Source: CAZADA01 sp964526675
Lineage (GTDB): Bacteria > Pseudomonadota > Alphaproteobacteria > Caulobacterales > Maricaulaceae
Assembly: GCA_964526675.1 (NCBI GenBank)
Contig: CAZGLY010000006.1
Location: 1-64,000, forward strand
DNA: 64,000 nt
Direction of reading: 5' to 3'
Position 1 is the first letter of the stretch. Each line of letters starts with the position of its first letter. Made by a program: the position numbers and the translations under genes. This document shows positions 8,603 through 17,185 of this stretch, piece by piece. The notes beneath the pieces were generated by a model that was not told where the DNA came from, did no database searches, and saw nothing but the letters and a program-made list of their open reading frames with translations.

Positions 8603-10060
8603 CTAGGCGCGCACCACCGCCAGCAATTGATCCAACAGAGTTTGCACCGTCTCCAACACTTGAGCGTTGGCGCTGTAATACTGCTCCAACTCCAACAAGC
8701 GTTGCGCCTCGACGTCCAAGTCGACATCGCCTTGCGCGGACCGCTCCGCGGCCAGCGTGGCGGCGACGGCCGCCTGCGCGTCGGCGTCGCCGTTGAGCGT
8801 GGCGCGCGCCGTGTTGCGCGAGCCGCCGACGCTGGCGGCGTAATCGGAGAGGCTGCTGGCGACCGCCAGGCCGCCTTCGGGAGGAAAGGGCGTCGGGTCG
8901 CTGAACGCGCCGATGAACGCGCGGATCTGCGTGGCGTCTTGGGTGGGCCCGGCCGCCGCCGCGCCGACGCCGTCGCGCAGGCGGCGCAGTGCGCCGCCCG
9001 CATCGGGATCCACCGCGTCGTTGACCGCGATCCGCCCCGCGAGGCCGAGCGGCTCCGTCACGGCCGGATCCACCGCAACGCCCGTTCCATTGACGAACAG
9101 GCCCGGTTGCCCCGCGGCCAGACTGGCGTCGGCGGCCTGGAACGCGACAATCACGCCCTGCGCCAAAGCATCAAGTTCCCGCTGGGCTTGAATCAAATCC
9201 TGATCGCGGGCGACGAGCGCGCCCCCGATCCGTCCCGCCTGAAGGCCGGAGAGATCCGTCGCGGTGGCCGGCGCGTTGGGGTCGTCCACGCGAATGGACG
9301 GGTAGGTTGGATAGCCTGGGGGCGCGCCCGCCGGGATCACCGCAGCGTCGAACACCAGCGGACGCATCGTGCTGTCCAACAGCGTGGGCCCGCCTTTGAT
9401 CGTGACCACCACGGCGCCGTCTCCACGTTCGTGGGTCGCGATCGGCAAAAGCGCGGCGAGCTGATCGAGCGCGGCGTCTCGGTCGTCGCGCAGGGCGTTG
9501 GCGTCCCGGCCGGTGGCGTCGGCGGTCACGATCTCGCCGTTTAAAGCCTCCACCCGCGCGAGGGCCTGGTTCGCTAAAGCGACATCAGCCTCGAGGTCCG
9601 ATTGGGTCCGCGCGCGCGCATCATCAAGGGCGTCCTGCGCCGCCGAGAAGCTCCCGGCGACGTCGTTGGCGGCCTCCAACACCGCGCGCTGCGCCGCCGA
9701 GGAGGCAGGCGACGCTTCGAGGCTGACAAACGCGCTTTCGAGCGCCGCCAAAGAGGCTGAGACGCTGAACACGCCCGAGGCTTCGCCGGTGACGGCGGCC
9801 AGGTCCTCCAGCCGCGCGGCGCGCACGTCGCTGGCCGCGCCGTCGGCCACCGCCTCGCGCAGATCGCGCAACAAAAATGGATCAAGATCCGCGCGGTCGG
9901 AGCGCACGCGCACCGCCACGCCATCAAAAAACACGCGCGGGTCGCGGCGGACGAACCCGTCCGTCTGCGCGCCGGCGACATTCTCCGACGACGCCGAGGC
10001 GATGCCGCCGCCAGCGGCGACGCCCGCGGACGCGTTGGCCAGGGTGACGGACAAGGACAT
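8603..10060 (-). CDS. flgK: flagellar hook-associated protein FlgK (HAP1)
   Basis: 485 residues. First junction protein at the hook tip. The N-terminal rod/hook-type helix has NASAGVAAGGGIASASSENV in place of the usual 'N-x-A-N-xx-T-G' block; the middle has RDDRDAALDQLAALLPI, typical of FlgK; the C-terminus (LDVEAQRLLELEQYYSANAQ, then VLETVQTLLDQLLAVV) is the conserved FlgK end. GGAGG precedes the ATG. Spacing is 34 bases from flgE and 30 to flgL. The usual N-terminal Asn-Ile-Ala-Asn motif is reduced to SENVAGAQTDGF, so this end is diverged. Confidence 0.92.
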   Translation of the reverse strand: MSLSVTLANASAGVAAGGGIASASSENVAGAQTDGFVRRDPRVFFDGVAVRVRSDRADLDPFLLRDLREAVADGAASDVRAARLEDLAAVTGEASGVFSVSASLAALESAFVSLEASPASSAAQRAVLEAANDVAGSFSAAQDALDDARARTQSDLEADVALANQALARVEALNGEIVTADATGRDANALRDDRDAALDQLAALLPIATHERGDGAVVVTIKGGPTLLDSTMRPLVFDAAVIPAGAPPGYPTYPSIRVDDPNAPATATDLSGLQAGRIGGALVARDQDLIQAQRELDALAQGVIVAFQAADASLAAGQPGLFVNGTGVAVDPAVTEPLGLAGRIAVNDAVDPDAGGALRRLRDGVGAAAAGPTQDATQIRAFIGAFSDPTPFPPEGGLAVASSLSDYAASVGGSRNTARATLNGDADAQAAVAATLAAERSAQGDVDLDVEAQRLLELEQYYSANAQVLETVQTLLDQLLAVVRA

Positions 10061-10094
10061 GGCTTAGCCTCCGCGTGCGCCCCAGGTTGATCCG

Positions 10095-11348
10095 TTAGCG
10101 GACCAACCGGGTCGCCTCCTCGAGCATTTCATCGGCTGTGCGCACCACCGTCGTGGCGGACGAATACGCGCGCTGGGTCTCGATCAGGTTCGTCAGCTCC
10201 TCGGCGATGTCGACATTGGAGCGTTCGACCGCGAACGCCGCGATCCCGCCGCGTCCGTTGTCGCCTGGCGCGCTGAGGCGGATCTCGCCGCTTTGCGCCG
10301 TCGTCTCGAAGGCGGCGCCGCCGATGGCGTTCAGGGCGTTTTCATTGGCCGCGCGGGCCAGCGGAATGCGGTAGACCGGGCGCGTCTCGCCGTTGTCGAA
10401 GCGCGCAGTCACCACGCCGTCATCGCTCACTTCCACGCCGGAGAACGCCCCGAAGCCCGCGCCGTCGCGGGTGGTCGCGGAGGTGAACTCGCCTTCGAAC
10501 TGGGTGATGCCGTCATAGGAGTTCGGCCCGCCCAGATCCAACGTGACGTTCTGGGCGCCGCCATTGATCGGTACGGTGATCACGCCGCCGGCGATCGGCA
10601 GAGCGGTGGCGTAGGTCGCCGGAGCGCCGGCGGCCGCGCCCGTCGGGTTGAAGGTGATGTCGACCACGCCGACGCTGGCGGCGTTGTCAAAGATCTCCAG
10701 CTGCCAGGCGTTCGGCGTCGCGGCGTCCGGACGCCACTCCAAGGTCAGCGTCCGCGGGTTCGCGAGTTCGTCAAACACCGTCAGCGTCGTGGTCACAGGC
10801 GGGTTCGGGGCCCCGGTGAGACCCGCGGGCAAGTTCGCGGTGACGGAGACCTCCGTCGTCGGCGCGCCGGTGAAGTTGATCGCGCCGACATTGACCACTT
10901 CCAGCCCCGCAACATCGTTCAGCGGCGCCGCCGGCGTGCCGTCGGCGTTCAGCGGCGTGCCAAGGAGCGCGTAACCGTTGGCGTTGACGAGCCGTCCTTG
11001 GGCGTCGACGGAGAACTGACCCGCGCGGGTGAGCAGCGGCGCGCCCGGCCCGCCGGAGCCTTCGACCAGGAAAAAGCCGTCGCCATTGATGGCGAGATCC
11101 GTCGCGTTGGCGGAACCTTCAATGGCGCCGGCGCGCGCGATGTCCGTGCGCCCCAAGGTCCGCACCCCGCCGGTGGAGGGCGTCGCCTGCCCCGTTCCGC
11201 CGCTCGTCACCAGCGCGGAGAAATCCACGTCCACGCGGCGGTATCCGTCGGTGGAGGTGTTGGCGATGTTGTTGGACAGGGCGGCCAAGCGATTGGCCTG
11301 GGCCGTCAAGCCCGCGACGCCGAAGGACAGGGCGCTGAACACGCTCAT
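10095..11348 (-). CDS. flgE: flagellar hook protein FlgE
   Basis: 417 residues from the ATG at 11348, preceded by GGGAGAAA; an upstream extension of 32 codons is arginine-rich and not FlgE-like. N-terminal rod/hook motif LSNNIANTSTDGYRRVDVDF, then ATDLAINGDGFFLV typical of hook/rod proteins, and the C-terminal VDIAEELTNLIETQRAYSSA with DEMLEEATRLV. Forms the hook that joins the rod to the filament. It follows a 180-base gap after a truncated hydrolase gene and is first in the flgE-flgK-flgL block. Confidence 0.95.
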   Translation of the reverse strand: MSVFSALSFGVAGLTAQANRLAALSNNIANTSTDGYRRVDVDFSALVTSGGTGQATPSTGGVRTLGRTDIARAGAIEGSANATDLAINGDGFFLVEGSGGPGAPLLTRAGQFSVDAQGRLVNANGYALLGTPLNADGTPAAPLNDVAGLEVVNVGAINFTGAPTTEVSVTANLPAGLTGAPNPPVTTTLTVFDELANPRTLTLEWRPDAATPNAWQLEIFDNAASVGVVDITFNPTGAAAGAPATYATALPIAGGVITVPINGGAQNVTLDLGGPNSYDGITQFEGEFTSATTRDGAGFGAFSGVEVSDDGVVTARFDNGETRPVYRIPLARAANENALNAIGGAAFETTAQSGEIRLSAPGDNGRGGIAAFAVERSNVDIAEELTNLIETQRAYSSATTVVRTADEMLEEATRLVR

Positions 11349-11528
11349 GCGGTTTCTCCCGTTTGCCCGTCCGGTTTCCGGTGCGGGACGCGATGGTCGG
11401 GGACCGGACCCAGGGCGCCGGAGGCGGCGGCGGAGTTCTCTCACGCGGGGGTCGGCGGTAGTCGTGTTCAGGCTGATCCGGGCGCGTTAAGCCGAGGGCA
11501 AAGGTCAAATTCGCCGCGAATGCCGGGC

Positions 11529-11957
11529 CTACGCCGCGAGCGCGTCCAGCCGCGCCAAAAACGCGGCGCGAAACGACCCGGGGTCGGGATAGCCGGCCGC
11601 GCTTCCGGAAAAGTAGGCGTCAGCGGCCGTCAGGTTTCCCTCCAGAGACACCAGCCGCCGGATCGGCGAGCCCGCCCGGCGCGCGGCCAAGGACCCGATG
11701 ATCGAGGCCACCGAATGGGCCACCACGGTGTCCGCGCGCTCTCGCCGCGCGATCCCATCCACATGCGCCGCCAACGCCTCCAGGGTTGTGCGCGGCAAAC
11801 GAGGCGTCCCAGCGAAGCCAGGAAGGTCGATCGCGTGCAGGCGCCGCCGCCGCGCGAGGGCGGTCGCGTGAAGGCCTGCATACATGTCGGCGCCGTCGCC
11901 AAACCCGGCGATCAGAATGACGCAGGGTCGGCGCGCATCGCTCGTGTCCGCTGACAT
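11529..11957 (-). pseudogene. truncated alpha/beta hydrolase
   Basis: About 142 residues from ATG 11957. It has the start of an alpha/beta hydrolase: ILIAGFGDG (oxyanion region), DLPGFAGTPRL, and a nucleophile elbow AHSVAS. The line LVSLEGNLTAADAYF belongs to the strand after the elbow. The reading frame then ends after about 30 more residues, where a full enzyme (about 260-280 residues) would still need the cap and the acid and His of the triad. Only 180 bases separate it from flgE, too few for the missing part in any frame. It is probably the remnant of a gene that entered the hook operon; a short functional protein is less likely. Confidence 0.6.
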
Positions 11958-12013
11958 GGTGCCCGCCCAAACCACGGCGTGCGCGGCCGCCGCGATGACG
12001 GCAGTCTATCGGA

Positions 12014-12691
12014 TCAGGAGCCCGCGGCCACCGCTCGCGTTTGATCAAGCGGGGTCCAGGACCCGTCATCCAGGCGCACGAAGGCGCCGGATTCCGTGTA
12101 GCGCAGCTCTTCAACGCGGCCTGACAACAAGGCCGGGATCGCGCGGGCGGTGTCGCCGGTGACCGCGGAGGCGCGCACGCCATAGACGCCGTCGGGCCGT
12201 CGGTCGCCTTGCGCGTCGCGACCGTCCCACACCAAAGTGGCCACGCCAGCCTCGCCGGGTCCCTCCAGCACGGCCGCGACATTGCCCGCTTGATCCAAAA
12301 TCTCGACACGGACGGCGTCCGCCGCGTCGGCCACCTCCACGGTGATGCGCGCCTCATCGTCCAAGAGGACGGCGGACTCCGTGGTCGTCTCCACCGTTGT
12401 GCCGAGGAAGACGGCGTCGGCGCGCGCGGTGAGCGCGGCCAACGCAGCGTTCACGGCCTCCAGCTGGTCGGTCTGCTCGACCTGCTGCTCCAATTGCGAC
12501 AATTGCGTGAGTTGATCAGTGAACTGATTGGGATCCATCGGGTTCAACGGATCTTGGTTTTCCAGCTGGGCGGTCAGCAGCACGAGGAACTCGTCGAGAT
12601 CCGCCGCCAATTGCGACGTGTTCTCTCCCGCGGAAGCGGACGGGGCGGCGATGTCGCCCAGGCGGATGGAGGCCGGCGCGATGGGATCCAT
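12014..12691 (-). CDS. flgD: flagellar hook-assembly scaffold FlgD
   Basis: 225 residues. Hook-capping protein needed for FlgE polymerisation. The N-terminal signature is clear: FLVLLTAQLENQDPLNPMD, then QFTDQLTQLSQLEQ. The C-terminal half holds the FlgD Ig-like/Tudor-like part (LVWDGRDAQGDRRPDGVYGV). AAGGAC precedes the ATG. It lies 42 bases after fliK and before the truncated hydrolase. Confidence 0.95.
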   Translation of the reverse strand: MDPIAPASIRLGDIAAPSASAGENTSQLAADLDEFLVLLTAQLENQDPLNPMDPNQFTDQLTQLSQLEQQVEQTDQLEAVNAALAALTARADAVFLGTTVETTTESAVLLDDEARITVEVADAADAVRVEILDQAGNVAAVLEGPGEAGVATLVWDGRDAQGDRRPDGVYGVRASAVTGDTARAIPALLSGRVEELRYTESGAFVRLDDGSWTPLDQTRAVAAGS

Positions 12692-12733
12692 GGGGGCGTC
12701 CTTCTGTTGGGGCGGGTGCGGTTCCGCGCCGCC

Positions 12734-13990
12734 TCACAAGCGAATATCGAGACCGTTGGACGTGGGCGGCGCGCCGGCGTCGTCCGACCCGCCGACCGGG
12801 TCGCTAGCCGAACCGCCGCCGTCATCTTTCGCGTCGGCGGCGGCGCGCCGTTCGGGCGCGTCATCGCCGGTCGCCTGACCGTGAGCGAAACGGCGCGCGT
12901 CATCCTGGGCGAGATCGAGGTCCAAAGCGCCCGGCGACGCGCGTCCGGCGTTGAGGTCCGCCAGCGCGCGCTCGAGCCCGCGGAACTCCGCGCGCAGCAT
13001 GTCGAGCGCTTCGGGCCGCTCCACCCGGACCACGGCGCGCAGGTCGCCATCGGCGCGTTGCATCCGGATCTCAACACGGCCGAGCTCCGGAGGATTGAGC
13101 ACGAACTTCACAGCGCCGCCGGGCGCCTGGAACGCGTGGCGCAACGCCTCAGCGGTTTGCTGCACCGGCGCAGGCGCTGATGCGGCGAGGGTCGCGCCCG
13201 TGGGCTGCGCTGATCCCGTTGGGGCGGTGGCCAAGGCCGCCGCCGGTTCCGATGTGGCGAGACCGGCCGTTTGCGGCGCCGTTGCGGTCGCGTCCAGCGC
13301 GCGCGCCACCGCACCGCGGTCGTCCGCCGCGCCCCGCGCACCGGCGCCGAGCGGCGTGTTTGGTCCGTGAAACAGCACCGCGGAACTCCTCGGCCCCGCG
13401 CCGCCCGGTGTCCCAGGCCGCGCCGGGGTGGCGTCCGACGCCGACGGCTTCCCGGCGGCGTACGGATCGGCCGCCTCGGTCACCGGCGCGCCAAGCCCGA
13501 AGGGCCCGGTGACGACCGAGCCTCCGGCATTGGTCACCGCTTCGGATCCGACCGGGGTCACGCCTGAACGCGCGGCGGCGTTTTGGGTCTGGGCTGTTCC
13601 GCCGAGCGCGGCCGGGGCCGCCGCGGGCGCAGCCGGTCGCGCCGCCAAGCCCGACAGGTCCGGAACCGTTTGGGGCGCGCCGCTGATCGTCGGGGATGCG
13701 GCCGCACCAGCGCCAGCTTGCGCGGATGCGGTAGGCCCGGCTCCTTTGGCCGCCCCGGTTGGGCTGGCGCCGCCGACGGGGGGCGTTGCGTCCGCGAGTT
13801 TCGCGGCGGCGCTCAACACGGCGGCGAAACCCTCCGTCCCGACCTCGGCGTCGCCGCCGGGCGTCGCGGCATCCGGACCGTCGCGGCGCGTCGCGCCGTC
13901 GACCCCCTTCGCGGGCTTCGCGCCCGGACCACTCGCGGCGGCCTGGACCGCCGCGCCGTTGGGTTGGGACGGAACGGAGGGCGCACTCAT
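12734..13990 (-). CDS. fliK: flagellar hook-length control protein FliK
   Basis: 418 residues. Molecular ruler that sets hook length and switches export specificity through FlhB. As usual for FliK, the first 280 residues are low-complexity and rich in Ala, Gly and Pro, and only the C-terminal domain is conserved: FVLNPPELGRVEIRM followed by RAVVRVERPEALDMLRAE. The start overlaps the stop of the upstream regulator by 4 bases (ATGA at 13987-13990), which suggests translational coupling of the regulator and FliK. Confidence 0.9.
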   Translation of the reverse strand: MSAPSVPSQPNGAAVQAAASGPGAKPAKGVDGATRRDGPDAATPGGDAEVGTEGFAAVLSAAAKLADATPPVGGASPTGAAKGAGPTASAQAGAGAAASPTISGAPQTVPDLSGLAARPAAPAAAPAALGGTAQTQNAAARSGVTPVGSEAVTNAGGSVVTGPFGLGAPVTEAADPYAAGKPSASDATPARPGTPGGAGPRSSAVLFHGPNTPLGAGARGAADDRGAVARALDATATAPQTAGLATSEPAAALATAPTGSAQPTGATLAASAPAPVQQTAEALRHAFQAPGGAVKFVLNPPELGRVEIRMQRADGDLRAVVRVERPEALDMLRAEFRGLERALADLNAGRASPGALDLDLAQDDARRFAHGQATGDDAPERRAAADAKDDGGGSASDPVGGSDDAGAPPTSNGLDIRL

Positions 13991-14718
13991 GCGGCGCAGG
14001 CCTGCACCGCCGGTAACGCGCGGAATTGCTCCGTGCGCGCCGGATCATCGAGTTTGTAGCCGCGGTTGAAGACGGTCTCGATGTAGTTCTCGCCGCCCGA
14101 CGCCTGCGCCAGCTTCTTCCGGAGCTTGCAGATGTAGACGTCGATCACCTTGCCGAGCGGCCGCTCGCCGTCGAGACCGTAGACCGCTTCGTAAAGCGAC
14201 TCTTTCCCGACCACGCGGCCGCGGTTCATCGCCAGATGCATGAAGATGGCGTGCTCACGGCCGGAAAGCTTCAGGCGTTCGCCCCGGATTTCCGGATCCG
14301 AGCCGTCGAAGCGCACCGTGATCGCGCCAACGGTCTCCGTGGCGTCCGCTTTGCCGGCGGCGCGACGGGCGGCCGCACGGATCCGCGCGGCGGCTTCGCG
14401 ATCGTTGATCGGCTTCACCAAGACATCGTCGGCGCCAGCGTCGAGGATGTCGGCGGCCATCTCCGGCGCGCGGCGCGGCAACAGCGCCAGCACCGGCAAC
14501 TCTTCAAAGCGACGGCGCGCCCAGCGGGTGAGATCCACGGGGTCGTCCACCTCGCCAATGACGATGGCGGCGTAATTGAGGGTTTCGTTGCTCCCAACGG
14601 GGGCGAGGGAGCGGGCGTCCTCTTGGCTCATCACGTCGCATGCGATGCGCTCGCGGGCGAACACGGAGGACAGGGCTTGGGCGATGAGCTCTTGAGGCTC
14701 GATCAACAACACACGCAT
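13987..14718 (-). CDS. FtcR/CtrA-like OmpR-family flagellar regulator with degenerate receiver domain
   Basis: 243 residues. Residues 1-120 fold like a response-regulator receiver (MRVLLIEPQELIAQAL; ILDAGADDVLVKPIND retains the Lys). The usual acidic pair after strand 1 is PQ, and the phospho-acceptor position (strand 3, YAAIVIGEVDD) is Gly rather than Asp, so phosphorylation at the normal site is not possible. Residues 140-225 are a winged helix very like CtrA: VIDVYICKLRKKL, GGENYIETVFNRGYKL. In rhizobia and Brucella, FtcR, an atypical-receiver activator of flagellar genes, sits next to fliK in the same way. I infer that role. It could also be another CtrA paralogue. Confidence 0.8.
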   Translation of the reverse strand: MRVLLIEPQELIAQALSSVFARERIACDVMSQEDARSLAPVGSNETLNYAAIVIGEVDDPVDLTRWARRRFEELPVLALLPRRAPEMAADILDAGADDVLVKPINDREAAARIRAAARRAAGKADATETVGAITVRFDGSDPEIRGERLKLSGREHAIFMHLAMNRGRVVGKESLYEAVYGLDGERPLGKVIDVYICKLRKKLAQASGGENYIETVFNRGYKLDDPARTEQFRALPAVQACAA

Positions 14719-14830
14719 TTTGGCGTCACCTTGCTTCTGCTCGGCGAACCGGCGTTTGGCCGGCGCGGGGATGACGCTACGAAACCCTAGGACCCTTTAA
14801 AGACGACCCAACGCGCGATGATAAAATCGT

Positions 14831-14863
14831 GTTAATTCGCAACTTAACCTGGAATAAGGTTAA
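14831..14863. promoter_or_regulatory. cluster of three TTAA boxes with inverted repeats in the ftcR-like/flgI divergent region
   Basis: GTTAA (14831-14835) and TTAAC (14844-14848) face each other across 8 bases; TTAACCT (14844-14850) and AGGTTAA (14857-14863) form a perfect 7-bp inverted repeat with a 6-base spacer. Such AT boxes stand out in this GC-rich DNA. CtrA sites are TTAA-N7-TTAA; here the spacings are 8 and 12, so it is CtrA-like but not canonical. It may bind CtrA, or the CtrA-type regulator encoded next to it. Confidence 0.5.
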
Positions 14864-14949
14864 ACAAAACTTGTGATGTAATTTTGGGAAATTTGATCGA
14901 AACGCATCTTTTTGCCTGCGCTTAGCCGAGGGCGCGCCCACTGGCGGGC

Positions 14950-16089
14950 ATGATCTGGTTCTCGCGTCTTCATTCCGTGCTGGCCGTCCTGACGCTCGTT
15001 TCGCTGTCGCCTGTGGCGGCGGACGCGCAAACGCGTGTGAAGGACCTCGTCGAGGTTCAAGGCGTGCGCGACAACCAGCTGGTCGGCTACGGGCTGGTGG
15101 TCGGATTGGCGGGAACCGGCGACCGCATCCAGAATATTCCGTTTACGGATCGGTCGCTCCGCTCGATGCTGGAGCGCTTCGGCGTGGCGGTGCCGCCGGA
15201 TGGCGGCGGCGCGGCCAATCAACTGCGCACGCGCAATGTAGCCGCGGTGATGGTCACTGCGCGGCTCGGCCCCTTCGCGCGCGCCGGCGGGGCGATCGAT
15301 GTGGAGGTTTCCGCGCTGGGCGACGCCAACAGCTTGCTCGGCGGCGTGCTCTTGCCGACGCCGCTCAGCGCGGGCGACGGCCGCATCTACGCGCAGGCGC
15401 AAGGACCACTGATCGTGCAGGGCTTCGCGGCCGGGGGCGAAGCCGCCAGCGTCCAACGCGGCGTGCCCACCTCCGCGCGCATTCCCAATGGCGCGACGGT
15501 GGAGCGGGAGCTTGGCTTTCAGTTTGCGGACCTGGCGCGCCTGCGCTTGAGCCTGCGCCACCCCGATTTCACCACGGCCGTGCGCGTCGCGGAACGCATC
15601 AACGACGAGTTTGGCGACGTGGCGGAGGCGATTGATCCGACCACGGTGGACTTGGAAACGCCTCGGGATTATCGCGGCCGGGAGGCCTATTTCATCGCGG
15701 AAATCGAAGGCCTGCTCGTCGATCCGGACGCCGCCGCGCGCGTGGTCGTGGACGAACGCACGGGCACGGTGGTGATTGGCGCGTCCGTGCGGCTCAGCGC
15801 AGTGGCGATCACGCAGGGCGGCATCACCATCTCCATCAGCGAAACGCCAGTCGCCTCCCAACCCTCGCCCGGGTCGAAGCAGGGCGAGACCGTCGTCTTG
15901 CCGCGCACCAACGTTCAAGTCGCCGAGGGCGGTCAATCCGGGCGGTTCGAAGTGGTCGGCGGCGTGGCGACGCTGCAGGAATTGGTGGACGGCCTCAACG
16001 CGCTCGGCGTGGGCGCCCGCGACATCATCGCCATTCTCGAAGCCGCCAAGGCCGCCGGCGCGTTGCATGCGGAGCTGATCGTTAAATGA
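14950..16089 (+). CDS. flgI: flagellar P-ring protein FlgI
   Basis: 379 residues. Periplasmic ring protein around the flagellar rod. A signal peptide covers residues 1-26 (cleavage near ADA-QT). The FlgI signatures are present: RVKDLVEVQGVRDNQLVGYG, LVVGLAGTGD, RSMLERFG, NVAAVMVTARLGPFAR, VSALGDANSLLGG and the C-terminal LQELVDGLNALGV with ARDIIAILEAAKAAGALHAE. It is divergent from the FtcR-like gene and starts the flgI-flgJ-flgN-like group; its stop overlaps flgJ (ATGA). Confidence 0.96.
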   Translation: MIWFSRLHSVLAVLTLVSLSPVAADAQTRVKDLVEVQGVRDNQLVGYGLVVGLAGTGDRIQNIPFTDRSLRSMLERFGVAVPPDGGGAANQLRTRNVAAVMVTARLGPFARAGGAIDVEVSALGDANSLLGGVLLPTPLSAGDGRIYAQAQGPLIVQGFAAGGEAASVQRGVPTSARIPNGATVERELGFQFADLARLRLSLRHPDFTTAVRVAERINDEFGDVAEAIDPTTVDLETPRDYRGREAYFIAEIEGLLVDPDAAARVVVDERTGTVVIGASVRLSAVAITQGGITISISETPVASQPSPGSKQGETVVLPRTNVQVAEGGQSGRFEVVGGVATLQELVDGLNALGVGARDIIAILEAAKAAGALHAELIVK

Positions 16090-16445
16090 CCCCCGGCCTT
16101 CCTCCTGTTGCGTTTGACGCCCTTGCGGCGTCACCGACGGCGCTTCACCGCGCGAAAACGCTCAGCGCCGGCGCGGCGTATCCCGGCGGCGTCGACGCCG
16201 CCGCGGCGGAGTTCGAGGCTGTGTTCATCGGCCAAATGCTGAAGCCCATGTTTGAAGGTCTCTCCACAGACGGCCCGTTCGGCGGCGGCCATGCGGAAAA
16301 GACGTGGCGGGGGTTCTTTGTCGAAGCGCTCGGCAAGGAGGTCGCCCAAAACGGCGGCCTCGGCCTGGCGGACGCGGTGCGCGCGGCGATGCTTCACGCC
16401 GCCGGCGCCGGCGATGCTCCCACCATTCCAAAGGAGACCCCGTGA
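16086..16445 (+). CDS. flgJ: rod-binding protein FlgJ N-domain / CheL type
   Basis: 119 residues. The short alphaproteobacterial form of FlgJ, with only the rod-binding (rod cap) domain and no muramidase domain. Conserved run: FEAVFIGQMLKPMFEGL, then GGGHAEKTWRGFF and GKEVAQNGGLGLADAVRAAM. The start overlaps the flgI stop by 4 bases, so translation is likely coupled. In Caulobacter the matching gene is called cheL and also follows flgI. The muramidase that opens the cell wall must be encoded elsewhere. Confidence 0.88.
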   Translation: MTPGLPPVAFDALAASPTALHRAKTLSAGAAYPGGVDAAAAEFEAVFIGQMLKPMFEGLSTDGPFGGGHAEKTWRGFFVEALGKEVAQNGGLGLADAVRAAMLHAAGAGDAPTIPKETP

Positions 16446-16936
16446 TGAGCAGCCCCCGCGCGCGCGCCTCCGGCGCCATCGTCGACGACGCGACGCCTGA
16501 AGCCGACGTCCACCCGGATCCGGCTGACGGCGCGCTTGCGCCGTTGGCGGAGGCCCTGGACGCGTTGGCGGAGGCCGTGGAGGCCGCCAGCGACCGCTTG
16601 CGCGCCGGACGCACAGACCATGTCGGCGCCGACGCCAGCGCGATCTCTGAACGCGCAAGCGCGTTGGACGGTGCGGCCCAGCCCATTCTCGCAACCCTGG
16701 CCGGCGACGCCGCCGTGGCGGCGCGCGCCGCGCTTAGCGGCTCCGTGGACCGCGTCCAAGGCGCGTTGGCGAGCCACGCGCGCCTGGTCACGACCCTGCA
16801 GGGCGCGGCGCGCTCCCTCGCCGCGCAAGCCAAACGCGAACAAGTCAAGCGCGCCGGCGGCGGCCTCTACTCCGCGGAAGGGGCGAGCGCCGGCCGCGTG
16901 GCCACTTCCGGTGGCCGCGTGCTAGGCCAGCTCTAG
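16445..16936 (+). CDS. FlgN/FlbY-like flagellar protein
   Basis: 163 residues starting at the ATG that overlaps the last base of the flgJ stop (GTGATG; the GTG just before is also possible). The body is one long alanine-rich helical region (residues 30-125), ending in LVTTLQGAARSLAAQAKREQ and GGGLYSAEGA. This helical layout and the position after flgI-flgJ match the FlgN-like export chaperones for hook-associated proteins, known as FlbY in Caulobacter. Sequence similarity alone is weak, so the call rests mainly on context. Confidence 0.55.
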   Translation: MSSPRARASGAIVDDATPEADVHPDPADGALAPLAEALDALAEAVEAASDRLRAGRTDHVGADASAISERASALDGAAQPILATLAGDAAVAARAALSGSVDRVQGALASHARLVTTLQGAARSLAAQAKREQVKRAGGGLYSAEGASAGRVATSGGRVLGQL

Positions 16937-17185
16937 CGCCCCTACATCCCTCAACACGTCACGGGCGTCAGCCGCGGTCGCGTCCATCGGCGCGGCCGCG
17001 GGCTTGCGCTGTGGCGAGCCGCATGCGCCACGCGCCATCGCGACGGCTCAAATATTTCGCAAATGGAAATTTTGAACTGCGCTTAAGAGCGCCCCCGCAG
17101 CCTGATTATCGCCGAGAGCGTACGTCGCTTTCGCGCCCCGCGTCAGAAGGCGCCGTGTTGACCCTGAGAACGTGGGAAGTAAACG

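Noticed and set aside
17012..17026. Possible sigma-54 promoter before the flagellin (TGGC, then TGC with GG-N10-GC spacing).
   Set aside because: In DNA this rich in G and C the GG-N10-GC pattern appears often by chance; a second, equally good match overlaps nearby (16990s), and the -12 part is incomplete.
17079..17092. GCGCT-TAAG-AGCGC mini-hairpin before the flagellin.
   Set aside because: Only a 5-pair stem; too short to call a terminator or regulatory element.
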